From: Mesostigma viride | Taxonomy: Eukaryota > Streptophyta > Mesostigmatophyceae > Mesostigmatales > Mesostigmataceae | Assembly: GCA_009746045.1 (NCBI GenBank) | Contig: RPFO01001107.1 | Location: 12,501-76,500, forward strand | DNA: 64,000 nucleotides | Direction: 5' to 3' | Shown here: piece by piece, positions 34,093 through 44,287 of the stretch | Position numbering within the stretch: position 1 is the first letter of the stretch | How the letters are laid out: every line of letters begins with the position of its first letter | Position numbers and translations under genes: made by a program | Notes under the pieces: generated by a model | The model's database searches: none | Told to the model about the DNA's origin: nothing | What the model saw: the letters and a program-made list of their open reading frames with translations, nothing else

Positions 34093-34325
34093 ATAATAAG
34101 CACGTGACTGCGTCACGTGGGTGCCAATACAGAGTAAAGGAACCTTCCTGACCCTATATATGCAGCGAGAATTAAGGAGGGAGGGCGCCCTAGCTTCTCT
34201 CACTGCCGCAAGTGGGCAGGCCACAGAGCGCTCTCTCCACGGCATGGTGCATCATGCCGGGGCGCAACACTGTGGGTGCCGAATACAACCAGTGCAATAC
34301 CATAGGTAGGCTGATGCATAGCTTA
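34093..34325 (-). mobile_element. SINE-like element, copy 2
   Basis: Matches 13396-13624 over its whole length (taagcacgtgactgcgtcac... to ...gtaggctgatgcatagctta) with about 15 differences including small insertions. The TTAA tail is short here (gataataag). No target duplication was seen. Confidence 0.75.
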
Positions 34326-34518
34326 TGCTACAATTAATGTGAGGTGGGCTCAAGACGTCGGCTAATGATAAGGCGCAAGCTGATGACCACAAGGTGCCAG
34401 AGCTCATTGAAGGTACTATAACGCTGTGCGCTAATATCGTTTCAAGTGCTGTAATGCCTATAAGCTAGCTATCCCATAATCGATTGCTGCCCCCAGCTAG
34501 ACAACTAGCTGGAGTGCT

Positions 34519-34898
34519 CTATCCCGGGGGGGCTTCCACCTGGTTTCTTGTTGACATAAAGGTCCCCGCCCCGCCAGTACACTTGGGACTTCTCGGGGTT
34601 GGTCTTGTGGAGGATGTAGTCGGGCCACTAGCTGATTGCGGCGTTGCTGCATGCTGCTGGGCTGGCGTCAGGTCGTCGTCAAGCGACCAGGAGGTGTCCA
34701 CCAGCTTCTTGCGGCGAGAGAGGAACCGAACTCGGGCTGTGATGTCGCTGAAGGTGAGGACCACTGGAGGGGCCGGCCCAGCCTTGGCCCGTGGATGCCC
34801 GAGCAGGCGGTAGGCGCCCTGCAGTGCCGCACCTGGCAGCTCCATGCATGCACGCCAAGAGTTGTTTCTTCAGCTCGTCGAGAAGAGAGTCTGGGGTC
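34519..34898 (-). pseudogene. LINE ORF1-like protein, C-terminal part (interrupted by element D)
   Basis: Minus strand: PDSLLDELKKQLLA at the element D junction, then after a one-base shift LPGAALQGAYRLLGHPRAKA, PPVVLTFSDITARVRFLSRR and KKLVDTSWSLDDDLTPAQQH. The VRFLSRRKKL...DDLTPAQ pattern is that of the RNA-binding C-terminal domain of L1-type ORF1 proteins. The N-terminal part lies 10.7 kb away at 45620-46764; excising D (GGGTC duplication) rejoins them. Confidence 0.6.
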
Positions 34899-35561
34899 TG
34901 TCAGAGGTGAATTTCACCCTGTGTGCCCAACTGCCTGCTTACATTTGTAGTGTCTGGCCATCATGTTGTAAACGGAGGTATTAGGGTTGCGTCCCTAAAT
35001 TGCACCCGCCTGCCGTCTTTCTGGCCGATAATTAAATAGGCTTGGTAGGGCCCGCCGTGAGCTTTCCGGCACAACTTATAGCACTGAATATAGTGCAGTA
35101 TAGCAAAAGTTATGTAGTGCCGAAGTTGTAATTCCGGCACAATACTTTGCGTACCTTATAGGTGCCGACGGTACTATCCTCGGCCGAATATTCCGTGTTG
35201 GATATTTCGTATGACTGAATCCAGTTCTAGATGCATTGTATGCCGTGTTAGTTGCTTGACATCTGGCGTTCTCCTAATCGTCAATTGTATAATCGACAGC
35301 TGGCAACTTGTGCAGAATATTCTAGAACGTGCACCGCTGCCCCAATGTACCTTGATAAGGAAGTGACGCACCTACGTTGCACTTACCTTGCAGTCCGAGC
35401 CCAGTGTGGCTATGGATGCTATGGTCCCCACCCGGGAACCGCACCATGGCTTTGGCGGTGAAACGGTGGCAGTCCGTAACCTAAATATGCAATGAATAAA
35501 CTGATTATCAATTGTCTCAATCAGTCTTGACGACCAAGGAATTATATGAAAATTTCTGACA
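34899..35561 (+). repeat. D 5' LTR
   Basis: 663 bases, TG...CA. Directly after it the words aattctgacacaaagccat are repeated twice more (35574-35617), copying the LTR end. Confidence 0.9.
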
Positions 35562-35836
35562 CAAAGCCATGGCAATTCTGACACAAAGCCATTACAATTC
35601 TGACACAAAGCCATTACAGAATTCACCCTATGGACGTCAATTAGCGAGACCCGCCTGAAAATGGCGAGAGACGTAATGTATTTCATGCATTATTATGGTT
35701 CGGAAGTTCGCGGCCGTGAGTCGCGTAATATTTGCTGGTCAGGCGTCTTGTTGAAGTCCTGCTGGCCAGCGCGTTTCCTGGAACCAGTCGCGGCTGGAGT
35801 CGCGGAAGTTTATATAAAACAATTTCCAGAATATTT
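35562..35836 (+). other. D internal region, left part
   Basis: Short tandem repeats of the LTR terminus followed by sequence with only a 66-codon ORF (35661) that is unlikely to be functional. It ends with TATTT, the X2 target duplication. Confidence 0.5.
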
Positions 35837-36482
35837 AGTTAGCGAACAGCCAGAACTGTGAGTTCCTGGTCTCTCGCGCCACACAACGGGATGAGCCAAA
35901 GTTGCAAAGGCAGCAACCTTTAACCCGTGCACCAAGCCACGACCACGGTGAGCGGTTCCACGACCAATGTGGGAGCCTCGGTTCGTGCTTGCCAAGATAG
36001 CTGGTCATCCCCCATGACCAAGCTATATCCTTTGCGTTGTTCCTCGTTCCCATCGGCGTGACGAGGCACGTGCAGGCATGCAAGCAAATCCCCAACGTCC
36101 ACTGGCATCAGTGCAGAGCCAGGACGAACTGGATTTGTCTAGACTCTGCAACCTAGGAAGTACAGGACCTGTCACAAGCCTGCAAGGCCTAGTATCCTTG
36201 CAGACCTGTGCCAGTCCTGTATTCCACCAGCCACAGGCTGCTGCTCCTCTGGTCTACGTGGACCACAGTCACGTGATAGTCAGGCTAAGCCTGTGCAGGC
36301 ACGGCCTGCCACGTGTCCTGTCCACTATACCAGAGGACTGTACCTAGTCGGCCACGGACGGCTAGGACTTCGGGACCTCATATCTTTCTCGTCCCTTGTC
36401 TGTTTCAGGCGGTCAGCACGGCGTTGGAAAGGTCTTTCCAAACTGCATCCACTTAGCATATTGGTTGCCCAAAATGCTAACT
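35837..36482 (-). repeat. X2 3' LTR (left)
   Basis: 646 bases with inverted termini AGTTAGC / GCTAACT. The polypurine tract on the minus strand is immediately right of it, which sets the orientation. Confidence 0.92.
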
Positions 36483-37490
36483 CCAACCCTTTCTTCTTTT
36501 GGAGCTGGACCAGCTTGAAACAAGCCTAACCTTGCTTGTGCCCACTCAGCCACAGACCGCTTGGTCCCTTGAGGTTGATCAGACCTTTGAGGGCCCAGGT
36601 TCCTGCCTCCTTTGGGTAACAACATATCTGCCCTTGGACCAGGCTAGGTGTACTGGCCAGTGAATCAGAGGTCACCCCAGGTTATCCCCTGACCCCTTGG
36701 TCAGCTCCCAACCTTTCCTTGGGAACTTGGTGCTGATTAAAGTCAAGGCACATTACCTAGTCCAATGGCTGGGATTACAGGATGCCAAGAACGTACTATT
36801 GTGAGTTCCTGATCTTTCACAGTTATCACAGGCGCCCGTTCTTATGGCGCCCGCCTTGGCCAGCCTTTCCCTTTTGCTCAAAGAGACTCAGGTAGCACCT
36901 GCACAAATACTGCCTCATTGGGGAGCCCATGTCTTCACTGGGTGTTAAGCCCAGGAATCACTCATGCCAGGCTGTGGCTCTGCTGGGGAATTGAACCCCA
37001 CCCCAACCTCCAGGTTTATAGGTGACCTGGAACTTTACACAAGAGAAACATTACAACCATGAGAACAACATGAGAATGACATGACATGATTATGTTTTAT
37101 TCAAGCATTATATAACCCAGAATGTGGCCCCCTGGCAACCATGTTCCACATGGTCACACAACCAGGTTCTTTATTAGCAACAGGTTGGAAACAAGCACTA
37201 GAAAACATATGTACAGCAACCTGTAAGAACCAACATTCGGGTTGCCCTTGCATGGCCTAACTGTTTGAGGCCAAAGGCGTCGACTTAAGTCCTGGCGACT
37301 CTTCTGAACCCCATGGGGAGGGCCAGGCATGATTCTCAGCTGGTAGGAGTGACATTCCACACCAACTCCTGTCCAGGAGGGTGTACCTAACCCTGAAGGA
37401 CCGGCTGTCAACCAGTAAGCACCAGTCACCACTTGGTACTTTGGTCAAGCAGCCCACTGGGGACACCCAAGCTGAAGCAAGGCCTGGTCT
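36483..37490 (-). other. X2 3' untranslated internal region
   Basis: No supported coding region. Contains the presumed polypurine tract next to 36483 and a GC-moderate stretch to the RNase H stop at 37491. Confidence 0.5.
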
Positions 37491-38183
37491 CTATGGCCGC
37501 CCGTGTAAGGGGTCCATGAGCCCACGGAGCAGGGGGTACTGCCTCTCCGCCTTCTCCTCCAGCTTGGTGAGGGCATCTGCAGGGTTGTCCACACCAGGCA
37601 CATGTTCAATGTGAGCTAGGTAGGACATCTCCTTGAGCAACAAGTAGTCAAGGTCCCTGCTCCTGGCCAGCTGCCTGTGCACAAATTGCACCATGCCCAT
37701 GCTATCAGTCCTCACCAGTGTGTGCAGCTGCAACCTACAGGAAGCCACTTGACATAGCTGGTAGAAGAGCTCCCTCAAGTAAAGAGCAGTATGCAGCCCT
37801 TCACAGATTGCCCTGCACTCAGCAATATCACTGCTGGGTGTAACCCTGTTCTGCAACCGACTGTACCAGGTAACAAGTGAGGTGTGATCTTGCTCCAGGG
37901 TAACTAATGCTGCTGCCCTGCCCCTGACCTCTGTGACCTTCCTATTGTCCATAGAACTGTCCACATAGAGAACCATGTCAAGGGGCTTGTACAAATCCAC
38001 AGGACCCAGTATGAGAGGGGGAGACATCATGACAGCCTGCACCACACTCTCAGCACCCACCTCAACCAGCTGGGAATCAGTAAGTCGACTCAGAACCAGC
38101 AAGTCAGGGGCACATATACTTGCAAGCCATGCCAGCATGCCCCTGATGGTAGCACACCTAGCCTGCGTGATGGGCTCCTGCAA
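37491..38183 (-). CDS. X2 RNase H
   Basis: A 230-codon frame: RGMLAWLASICAPDLLVLSR (connection), MVLYVDSSMDNRKVTEVRGR, SSDIAECRAICEGLHTALYL, RTDSMGMVQFVHRQLARSRD, YLLLKEMSYLAHIEHVPGVD and NPADALTKLEEKAERQ. Copia-type RNase H with acidic residues D (VDSSMD), E (ECRAI) and D (TDSMG). It closely parallels X1 at 24287-24990. It begins after a one-base shift from the RT frame near 38180. Confidence 0.85.
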   Translation of the reverse strand: MQEPITQARCATIRGMLAWLASICAPDLLVLSRLTDSQLVEVGAESVVQAVMMSPPLILGPVDLYKPLDMVLYVDSSMDNRKVTEVRGRAAALVTLEQDHTSLVTWYSRLQNRVTPSSDIAECRAICEGLHTALYLRELFYQLCQVASCRLQLHTLVRTDSMGMVQFVHRQLARSRDLDYLLLKEMSYLAHIEHVPGVDNPADALTKLEEKAERQYPLLRGLMDPLHGRP

Positions 38184-39880
38184 TGCATCACAATCTGCTG
38201 TGGGTAGTCCTTACCACCCTCCATCCTGATGAACCACGAGCCCTTGGCTTGGAACAACGTAGCCTGCATGCCACAGAAGACCATAGGCTCATTCTCCACC
38301 ATGTGCTGTATCTTACCCAGCTCAAACCGCTTCTGGATCTTAGCCAAGACAGCCTCAACCCAGTCTGGTGGACCTATGAGATGCAGGTCATCACCATGCA
38401 GTGAGGCAAAGACAGGAAGGCCATTGTGGGACCCTTGGAACAAACAGGGATCCACTGGAGACACAGAAAACCCACAAGTACTCTTCAAGAACTTCTCTAG
38501 GCTCTTTCTCCAGATAATGGGACTGGACCTGAGACCTTCCAACCCTTTCAGAATTCTCAGGTACCTGGCCTTTATCTCTGCTCTCCATACAGCAGGTACA
38601 GTCACAAAGAAAGGAGGGATATCTCTCCAAGTCTGCCTAGCCTGATCTTGGTCACCCTTGAGAAAAGCCCTCTTGAAATCAATCAGCACAGAGCTATAGG
38701 GCACACCCTTAACCAGAAAAGACAGAAATATACACAGCAGAATCCTCCACGTGTCATGCAGCATCCCTGGAGTATAGAGCTCCTCATCTAACAACTGGCC
38801 AGTGCCATGATACTCGGTTACAACTGGTCTGACATGTGGCACCTGGACACCATCAACCTCCTTGAGCTTGAGGACAAACATCAATCTGAGCAGCTGGTGA
38901 ACTTCTGGCAGCTCATCCACAGGTTCTGCACAGTTGGAAACTATCCACTCATGCCCAGAAGCAACAAAGCCAAGAGTCCATGCCTTAGCCATCTTGGGGC
39001 TTTGCATCATCTCGACTAGCTGGCGCCAGGGAATAGGACTGTGAGCAGCTATCTGGTACCTGTTTACCCCTAACTGCCTTGGATCAAAGGTGGTTGGGAT
39101 TATCAACAAGTCCTCAGCTATGGGCTCCTGACCTTGAGGACCCTCAGCTGGCTGACTCCTAACAGCCTTCACCGCCACTGCAAGACCCTGGGAATAGTGA
39201 TATCTTTCAAGGGGGAGGCTGCCCCTGCCTTCTAGTGCCAACTCATCAGAGGTCAAAGTAACCCCTGGCATGCACAAGAAGTTCTGACCCAGAATGGCAG
39301 GCCCCTTATAGCCCTCTACCACACAGAACGTGGTGGGCACCCCTAAGATAGGCACACTCACTTCCCCAAGGATCTTCATGGACACCTTTCCTGAGAAATC
39401 AGACACAGCAAGGCAACTGGGATGGGACATCTGTAAGCCTACAGCATCCTCTTCCCTGATGACAGACACCTGTGAGTTGGTATCTACCTCCATTGTAGCT
39501 GCCCAGCACGACCCCCACCCCGTGAGCTTGGATACCTTGGGATCATGTTTGCTGCGCATGAGTGCTCGGATGACGTCCGCCATGAGAGGCCCCCGGGCCT
39601 TAGGTGGCTGCCCCGTCCCCTCTGGCCTTGTGACAGTTGCTTCAGCAGCCTCCTGCTCGTCATCTTCCAGCAGGGACAGACCATCATCCACCACCAGAGG
39701 ATTGTTAGCTGCTGCTGCCTGGCTCTGGCCTGGCTCCTCAACCCAGCTGGGAGGGCCTGGCCCGTCTGCAGGCCAGATTGCATGTGGCCTTCTTTCCTTG
39801 ACATGAGCCCAGGACAACCTGTACACGTGCCTTGGATCCTTTTCCAAAGCCACCAGGCAAGATCTGTTAGCTTCTCCACA
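38184..39880 (-). CDS. X2 retropepsin-like protease and reverse transcriptase
   Basis: Linker with PKARGPLMADVIRALMRSKH, then protease TMEVDTNSQVSVIREED (near 39490), SDFSGKVSMKILGEVSVPIL and PAILGQNFLCMPGV (near 39300): hydrophobic-D-T-x-x pattern, flap-like region and closing ILG strand of retropepsins, but DTN replaces DTG. RT: VPHVRPVVTEYHGTGQLLDE, YTPGMLHDTWRILLCIFLSF, VLIDFKRAFLKGDQDQARQT (motif A), LKGLEGLRSSPIIWRKSLEK (motif like LYGLKQ), SPVDPCLFQ and FASLHGDDLHLIGPPD (motif C, GDD-type in place of VDD). Known: Copia RTs have this order of motifs. The reading frame is open for the whole stretch. Confidence 0.85.
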
Positions 39881-40670
39881 CGAGTGACAACCCCATCCTG
39901 CCACTTCCCCCGCTTGCCTGGAATAGATGGTTCCTTCCACATCCTGACCTTCAGCCCCACCTGAGGCCTCAGCACATTCCAGTTCTTGTCCTTACGTCTC
40001 AGCTGGGCAAACAACCTGTCTGCCTTCCTAAGACTGGCCTGCACCACGTTCTCAGGCAACAAGCTATACTGCAGGGCCAGGGGAGAGACAGCCACACCAT
40101 CAAAGTAATAGTTAACCCTGTGGTTCAGCTGCTCTTCTATCCCCTTACACCAGGCTGCCCTCTCTAAGGCAGATGCCACAAGTGGCACTGACTCTGCTGC
40201 TAGCACCACTGTCTTCACTTCACGTATGGATCTCTCTACAGCCCCTTGCTGCCCATGACTCTCCCTGGGGACTACTACCAGCTTACAAGGCAGCTGGTCC
40301 TGATGCTTGAGCAAACAGTCAAACTGCAAGTCTGCCTGCACACTCTTGCACACCCCAAAGCCTGGGATCAGGGCCTTCATACCCAACAACAAGTGGTGCT
40401 CCTGCATACCAGGCAGAACGTCTATCAGCCTGTATCTACTGAACCTGTCCACCCCCACCAATATATACAAGCCCCTGATATGCTGGATATCCATCTGGAT
40501 GTCGCCACGCTCCCTAGCAGGCTCCCTAGCATGGGACTGAGGTGGGTGAACAGCATTCTCCTGGCAACCACAGTTCTCAGCAGCAGCCTGGCAGCCTCCC
40601 ACAAAGGCTCCCTACCTAGCTTCCAAGCAAACATTGCTGCCTGCCCAGAATGCCCAAACATGTGATGCAA
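39860..40670 (-). CDS. X2 integrase
   Basis: HHMFGHSGQAAMFAWKLGRE begins the HHCC finger (40670), completed by the Cys residues in ENCGCQ after a shift. Core: DIQMDIQHIRGLYILVGVDR (first Asp), QADLQFDCLL (second Asp) and VPRESHGQQGAVERSIREVK (Glu). C-terminal WKEPSIPGKRGKWQDGVVTR resembles an SH3-like chromatin or DNA-binding fold. Same order as X1. The frame shifts near 40600 and again near 39870 into the protease frame. Function: integrates the cDNA copy. Confidence 0.85.
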
Positions 40671-41099
40671 CTATGGCCAGCCTCAGCATAGCTCAGCACT
40701 CTGTCAGTACTGACCTGGCGAGACGTCTGAACCGTGTGTGGGGACACATGATCCACTCCTGAGGTTCCAGGGCTTCCCTGCAGGCCATCCTGACGCCCCA
40801 AGTCAGGTCCTGCACCCTGGACCGCTCCAGGCCCTTCCAGCAAGGTCCCTTGGCCCTCCAGGCCAGCACCTGCTGGAGACCCACCACCTGCATGAGGCAT
40901 AGGGAATTCAGCTGCAGCATTGTTATTGCAATCCAGTGGAAGAACAACATCTTTACACCCTTGGTGCTGCACAAGGGGCACACCCCCATCCTTATGTACA
41001 TCCAGCACACCTTCCCCAAGGGGTGATTGACTATTTACAGGGGATGATGCTAGTCACTGCTGCCCAGACTGGCCCCCTGCCCCAGCAGGCTTGGCCTTC
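40671..41099 (-). other. X2 gag-integrase junction, no protease motif seen
   Basis: This is where a Copia protease would normally sit. Minus-strand reading gives GVDHVSPHTVQTSRQVSTDR and LDVHKDGGVPLVQHQGCKDV, with no D(T/S)G or ILG signature in any frame. A frame change occurs within it. Confidence 0.6.
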
Positions 41100-42403
41100 C
41101 TGTCAGGACACTCACGACGCCAGTGACCTTCCTTGCCACACACAAAGCATGCCCACCCTTCTTCCCAGACCCAGCCCCACCCTTGCCAGGCTTCCCCTGG
41201 CCTCCCTGAGACTGTCCACCCTGCTTGCCCTGGTTGCCTTGAGCTTGGCCCTTGCCTTGCCCTTGGCCACCCTTACCCTGCTGACCACCAGCTTGCTGGC
41301 TCCCAACCCCTCCTTGGGAACCTGCACCCTTGCCACCCTGAGCCCCCTGCCTCTGGCGCCTGAAGCGCTTACGCTTGTTGGGCCTTGCCCCATCACGGGC
41401 TGGGTACCCGGGGACATCACCTTGGCCCTGCACAGCGGAGGTGGCATTGCTGCCATGGGACTGGATAGCTTTGCAGGCAGGATCTGGCTTCCTTATGCTG
41501 AGGATTACAAGCTCCAGAGCACGCAAGGAGCCATCAGTCTGGTTAAGAAACATGCGGGCACCGTTTCTCCCATCCACACTCAAACCCATACGGTCCAGGA
41601 AATAGTCTGCCAAGGCCCTATCTGTGACCATGAAGCCATACTTGGCCCCCTTGTCCCTGATACGGTTGAGCCTAGCCCATTCCTCTGCCACAGGGCCCAC
41701 TATCTCAAAGGTGTCATACTGATGCTTGTAATAGTTGGTGAGGTTGAGAACTTGTCAGAGAACTCCTCCCTCAACCCTTCCAGGAACTGTGCCCAGGTTA
41801 GCTTATCCTTGACAGCAGTCCTAGCCTTCTCCCTGACACGCTCTGATGAGTCCCTGTTGCACGTGGACGAGTGAAACACTTGCACTAGGTTGACAGTGGG
41901 GTCCACGGAGCACACAACAAGCTCCATGTCCTCAAGCCACTTGTCCAAAGCTTCCTGTGCTAGTGGTGGGTTAAGAGGCTTTTGACCATTCATAACAGTG
42001 ACAGCACTCATGTGAGGTCTCGACCCTGGCAGCGCCTTACTGGCTCCACCACAGCGGGTGTCAACAACAACACCACTTGGTCCAGCAGGCACAGGGGAGA
42101 GCACATCCACGTGAGGCCTCTTACCATTGCCGTCAGCGGAGGGTCCCTCTTACGCTTCTCCACGGCAGGTTGCCCATTTGCCACCGTTATTGCATCCGTT
42201 GGCCCTGTTGCCCGCACCTTGCGCGCCTCCTCCACCGCGTCTTCATGCCGTCTCTTGCCGCCTGGTCTCTTTCCCCCATCGCCGTCGCTGGCTGGGATCG
42301 CCTCTCCCACCAGCTGCTCCTTGTCTTGCCGAGGCTCCTGGCTTGCTCCAGCCGGTGCCTCCATCTCGCCCTTGTCGCCGTCTCCCGGTTTGCCACGAGG
42401 CAT
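41100..42403 (-). CDS. X2 Gag with CCHC zinc knuckle (frameshifted)
   Basis: Starts MPRGKPGDGDKGEMEAPAG at 42403, 54 bases after the ORF1 stop, with a basic stretch GKRPGGKRRHEDAVEEARKV. After a shift near 42110: PPLAQEALDKWLEDMELVVC, VFHSSTCNRDSSERVREKAR and KDKLTWAQFLEGLREEFSD (capsid-like). After another near 41745: YYKHQYDTFEIVGPVAEEWA and LADYFLDRMGLSVDGRNGAR. Then a long Gly/Gln/Lys-rich tail and the knuckle CFVCGKEGHWRRECPDR (CX2CX4HX4C) near 41140. Gag function as in other LTR elements. Confidence 0.8.
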
Positions 42404-42456
42404 TATATACAGTGGGAGGACAAAACAAAACAGGCGACAGACAAGGCAAAACTGGC

Positions 42457-43632
42457 TCAAGCGCTGGTGCTGCCTGAAGAAGCCGCTGGCCGTTCCTCAG
42501 CTATGGCCTCCTCCTCACGCTCCTGCGCTGTGCGCGCCACCGGTGTCCCTACGCGCGGAACTGAACGGACCTCCTCCGCGTTGTAAGGACCTAATACCCG
42601 GCTCACCGGCCTCCCGGCTGGTGTCTGCTCCACCGGCAGCCTAGGCGCACTACCACGGCGATACCACTGCAGGTTCCTGACCCACCGACTGCCACCACCC
42701 CGCCTGTCGTTCCGTGACCCCCGACCAATCTCAGCGAAGTCGTGTTCTGGCTCAAACGGGATATGCAACTCCGCCCTACGCCGAGCTGAGTAGCCCTCGT
42801 TTGTGCCGTCCCCTTCGTCAATCTGCTGTGACGAACGAGCTATGATGCCCGTGGGGCGATCCACGAACTCGCTGTGAAAATCCTCGTCGGTGACGTCCCG
42901 ACCGGTGATGACTGTCACCGTTGGCCCACACGCCCCCGGCCTGCTTTGCAACCTCGGTGTATCCAAGGTCGACCAAATGCCGGCTGGTCGTGTCGTGATC
43001 ACCCAGTGATCGGCGTGACCACGCGCCTCTTGGGTCAAGATATTGACCAGGTGCTCACACGTCTGAGCTACCACTTCAGCCGAATCCCACGGACTGTCGG
43101 CTTCACGCGTCTGCGCGTCCCGTATAATATGTGACGCGTCGGTCCCCTCCCCCAGCGAGCTTGTCGCCACCCAGTGGTTGTACAATCTGGTACCACCTAA
43201 ACAAATGGCCACCAGCTGGCCCAGCGTTTCACGCGCTAAGTCCAGCGCCTGAATGGTGACGTGCCCGCCCTGGTACGCGACCTCCAAACTGTAGATCAAC
43301 GAAGCTATTTCGTCGCGAATAGCGACAAGCCGCTCCGTGCAGACCCGACCCGTCTCCCCTGGCGACGTCGTCGCCCTTATCCTCATCACCACTGGGTCGT
43401 TTGCCGACGGCCCTGCTGCGTTTCCAAACACAGCAACCCAACCTCCTTCCGCAAGACCCCTCGCAACGTAGGCGGCCTGCACAAACGTAGAAGCGTTGGA
43501 TGGGTGGGAATAGGGGAAAAACGCGTTCTCGCGCGCTGGCGCCTCGGGAGCTGCTTCGTGCCCGGGGGATGACTCAGGTGTCTCGACCCGAGCCTCGGCC
43601 GACATGAAAAACCTTGCACAACAGAAATGCAA
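42457..43632 (-). CDS. X2 ORF1, 391 aa, intact, unknown function
   Basis: A complete open frame from 43632 (or the second Met, MSAEARVETPESSPGHEA, at about 43602), just inside the 5' LTR. Residues ~45-200 look folded and helical (STFVQAAYVARGLAEGGWVA, RLVAIRDEIASLIYSLEVAY, WDSAEVVAQTCEHLVNILTQ); the C-terminal third is Arg/Gly/Pro-rich (GRGSRNDRRGGGSRWVRNLQ) and ends with an acidic run and EERPAASSGSTSA. X1 has a decayed counterpart. No known family was recognised. It is the only uninterrupted ORF in X2 besides protease-RT, so it may be under constraint. An upstream ORF before gag is not part of the standard Copia plan. Confidence 0.8.
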   Translation of the reverse strand: MHFCCARFFMSAEARVETPESSPGHEAAPEAPARENAFFPYSHPSNASTFVQAAYVARGLAEGGWVAVFGNAAGPSANDPVVMRIRATTSPGETGRVCTERLVAIRDEIASLIYSLEVAYQGGHVTIQALDLARETLGQLVAICLGGTRLYNHWVATSSLGEGTDASHIIRDAQTREADSPWDSAEVVAQTCEHLVNILTQEARGHADHWVITTRPAGIWSTLDTPRLQSRPGACGPTVTVITGRDVTDEDFHSEFVDRPTGIIARSSQQIDEGDGTNEGYSARRRAELHIPFEPEHDFAEIGRGSRNDRRGGGSRWVRNLQWYRRGSAPRLPVEQTPAGRPVSRVLGPYNAEEVRSVPRVGTPVARTAQEREEEAIAEERPAASSGSTSA

Positions 43633-43639
43633 TAGTACG

Positions 43640-44287
43640 AGTTAGCGAACAGCCAGAACTGTGAGTTCCTGGTCTCTCGCGCCACACAACGGGATGAGCC
43701 AAAGTTGCAAAGGCAGCAACCTTTTAACCCGTGCACCAAGCCACGACCACGGTGAGCGGTTCCACGACCAATGTGGGAGCCTCGGTTCGTGCTTGCCAAG
43801 ATAGCTGGTCATCCCCCATGACCAAGCTATATCCTTTGCGTTGTTCCTCGTTCCCATCGGCGTGACGAGGCACGTGCAGGCATGCAAGCAAATCCCCAAC
43901 GTCCACTGGCATCAGTGCAGAGCCAGGACGAACTGGATTTGTCTAGACTCTGCAACCTAGGAAGTACAGGACCTGTCACAAGCCTGCAAGGCCTAGTATC
44001 CTTGCAGACCTGTGCCAGCCCTGTATTCCACCAGCCACAGGCTGCTGCTCCTCTGGCCTACGTGGACCACAGTCACGTGATAGTCAGGCTAAGCCTGTGC
44101 AGGCACGGCCTGCCACGTGTCCTGTCCACTATACCAGAGGACTGTACCTTAGTCGGCCACGGACGGCTAGGACTTCGGGACCTCATATCTTTCTCGTCCC
44201 TTGTCTGTTTCAGGCGGTCAGCACGGCGTTGGAAAGGTCTTTCCAAACTGCATCCACTTAGCATATTGGTTGCCCAAAATGCTAACT
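43640..44287 (-). repeat. X2 5' LTR (right)
   Basis: 648 bases, almost identical to 35837-36482 (differences include one extra t in accttttaaccc and c for t in ctggcctacg). Confidence 0.92.

Larger units (their letters stand above)
35837..44287 (-). mobile_element. X2: LTR retrotransposon with INT-PR-RT-RH order
   Basis: LTRs 35837-36482 and 43640-44287 run AGTTAGCGAACAG...CAAAATGCTAACT. A 5-bp duplication TATTT flanks it (35832-35836 and 44288-44292). By eye the LTRs differ by two substitutions and two one-base indels, so it is very young. Minus-strand order: ORF1, gag, integrase, protease, RT, RNase H, then ~1 kb untranslated and a purine-rich tract (aaaagaagaaaggg) before the 3' LTR. It lies inside element D. 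Confidence 0.92.
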
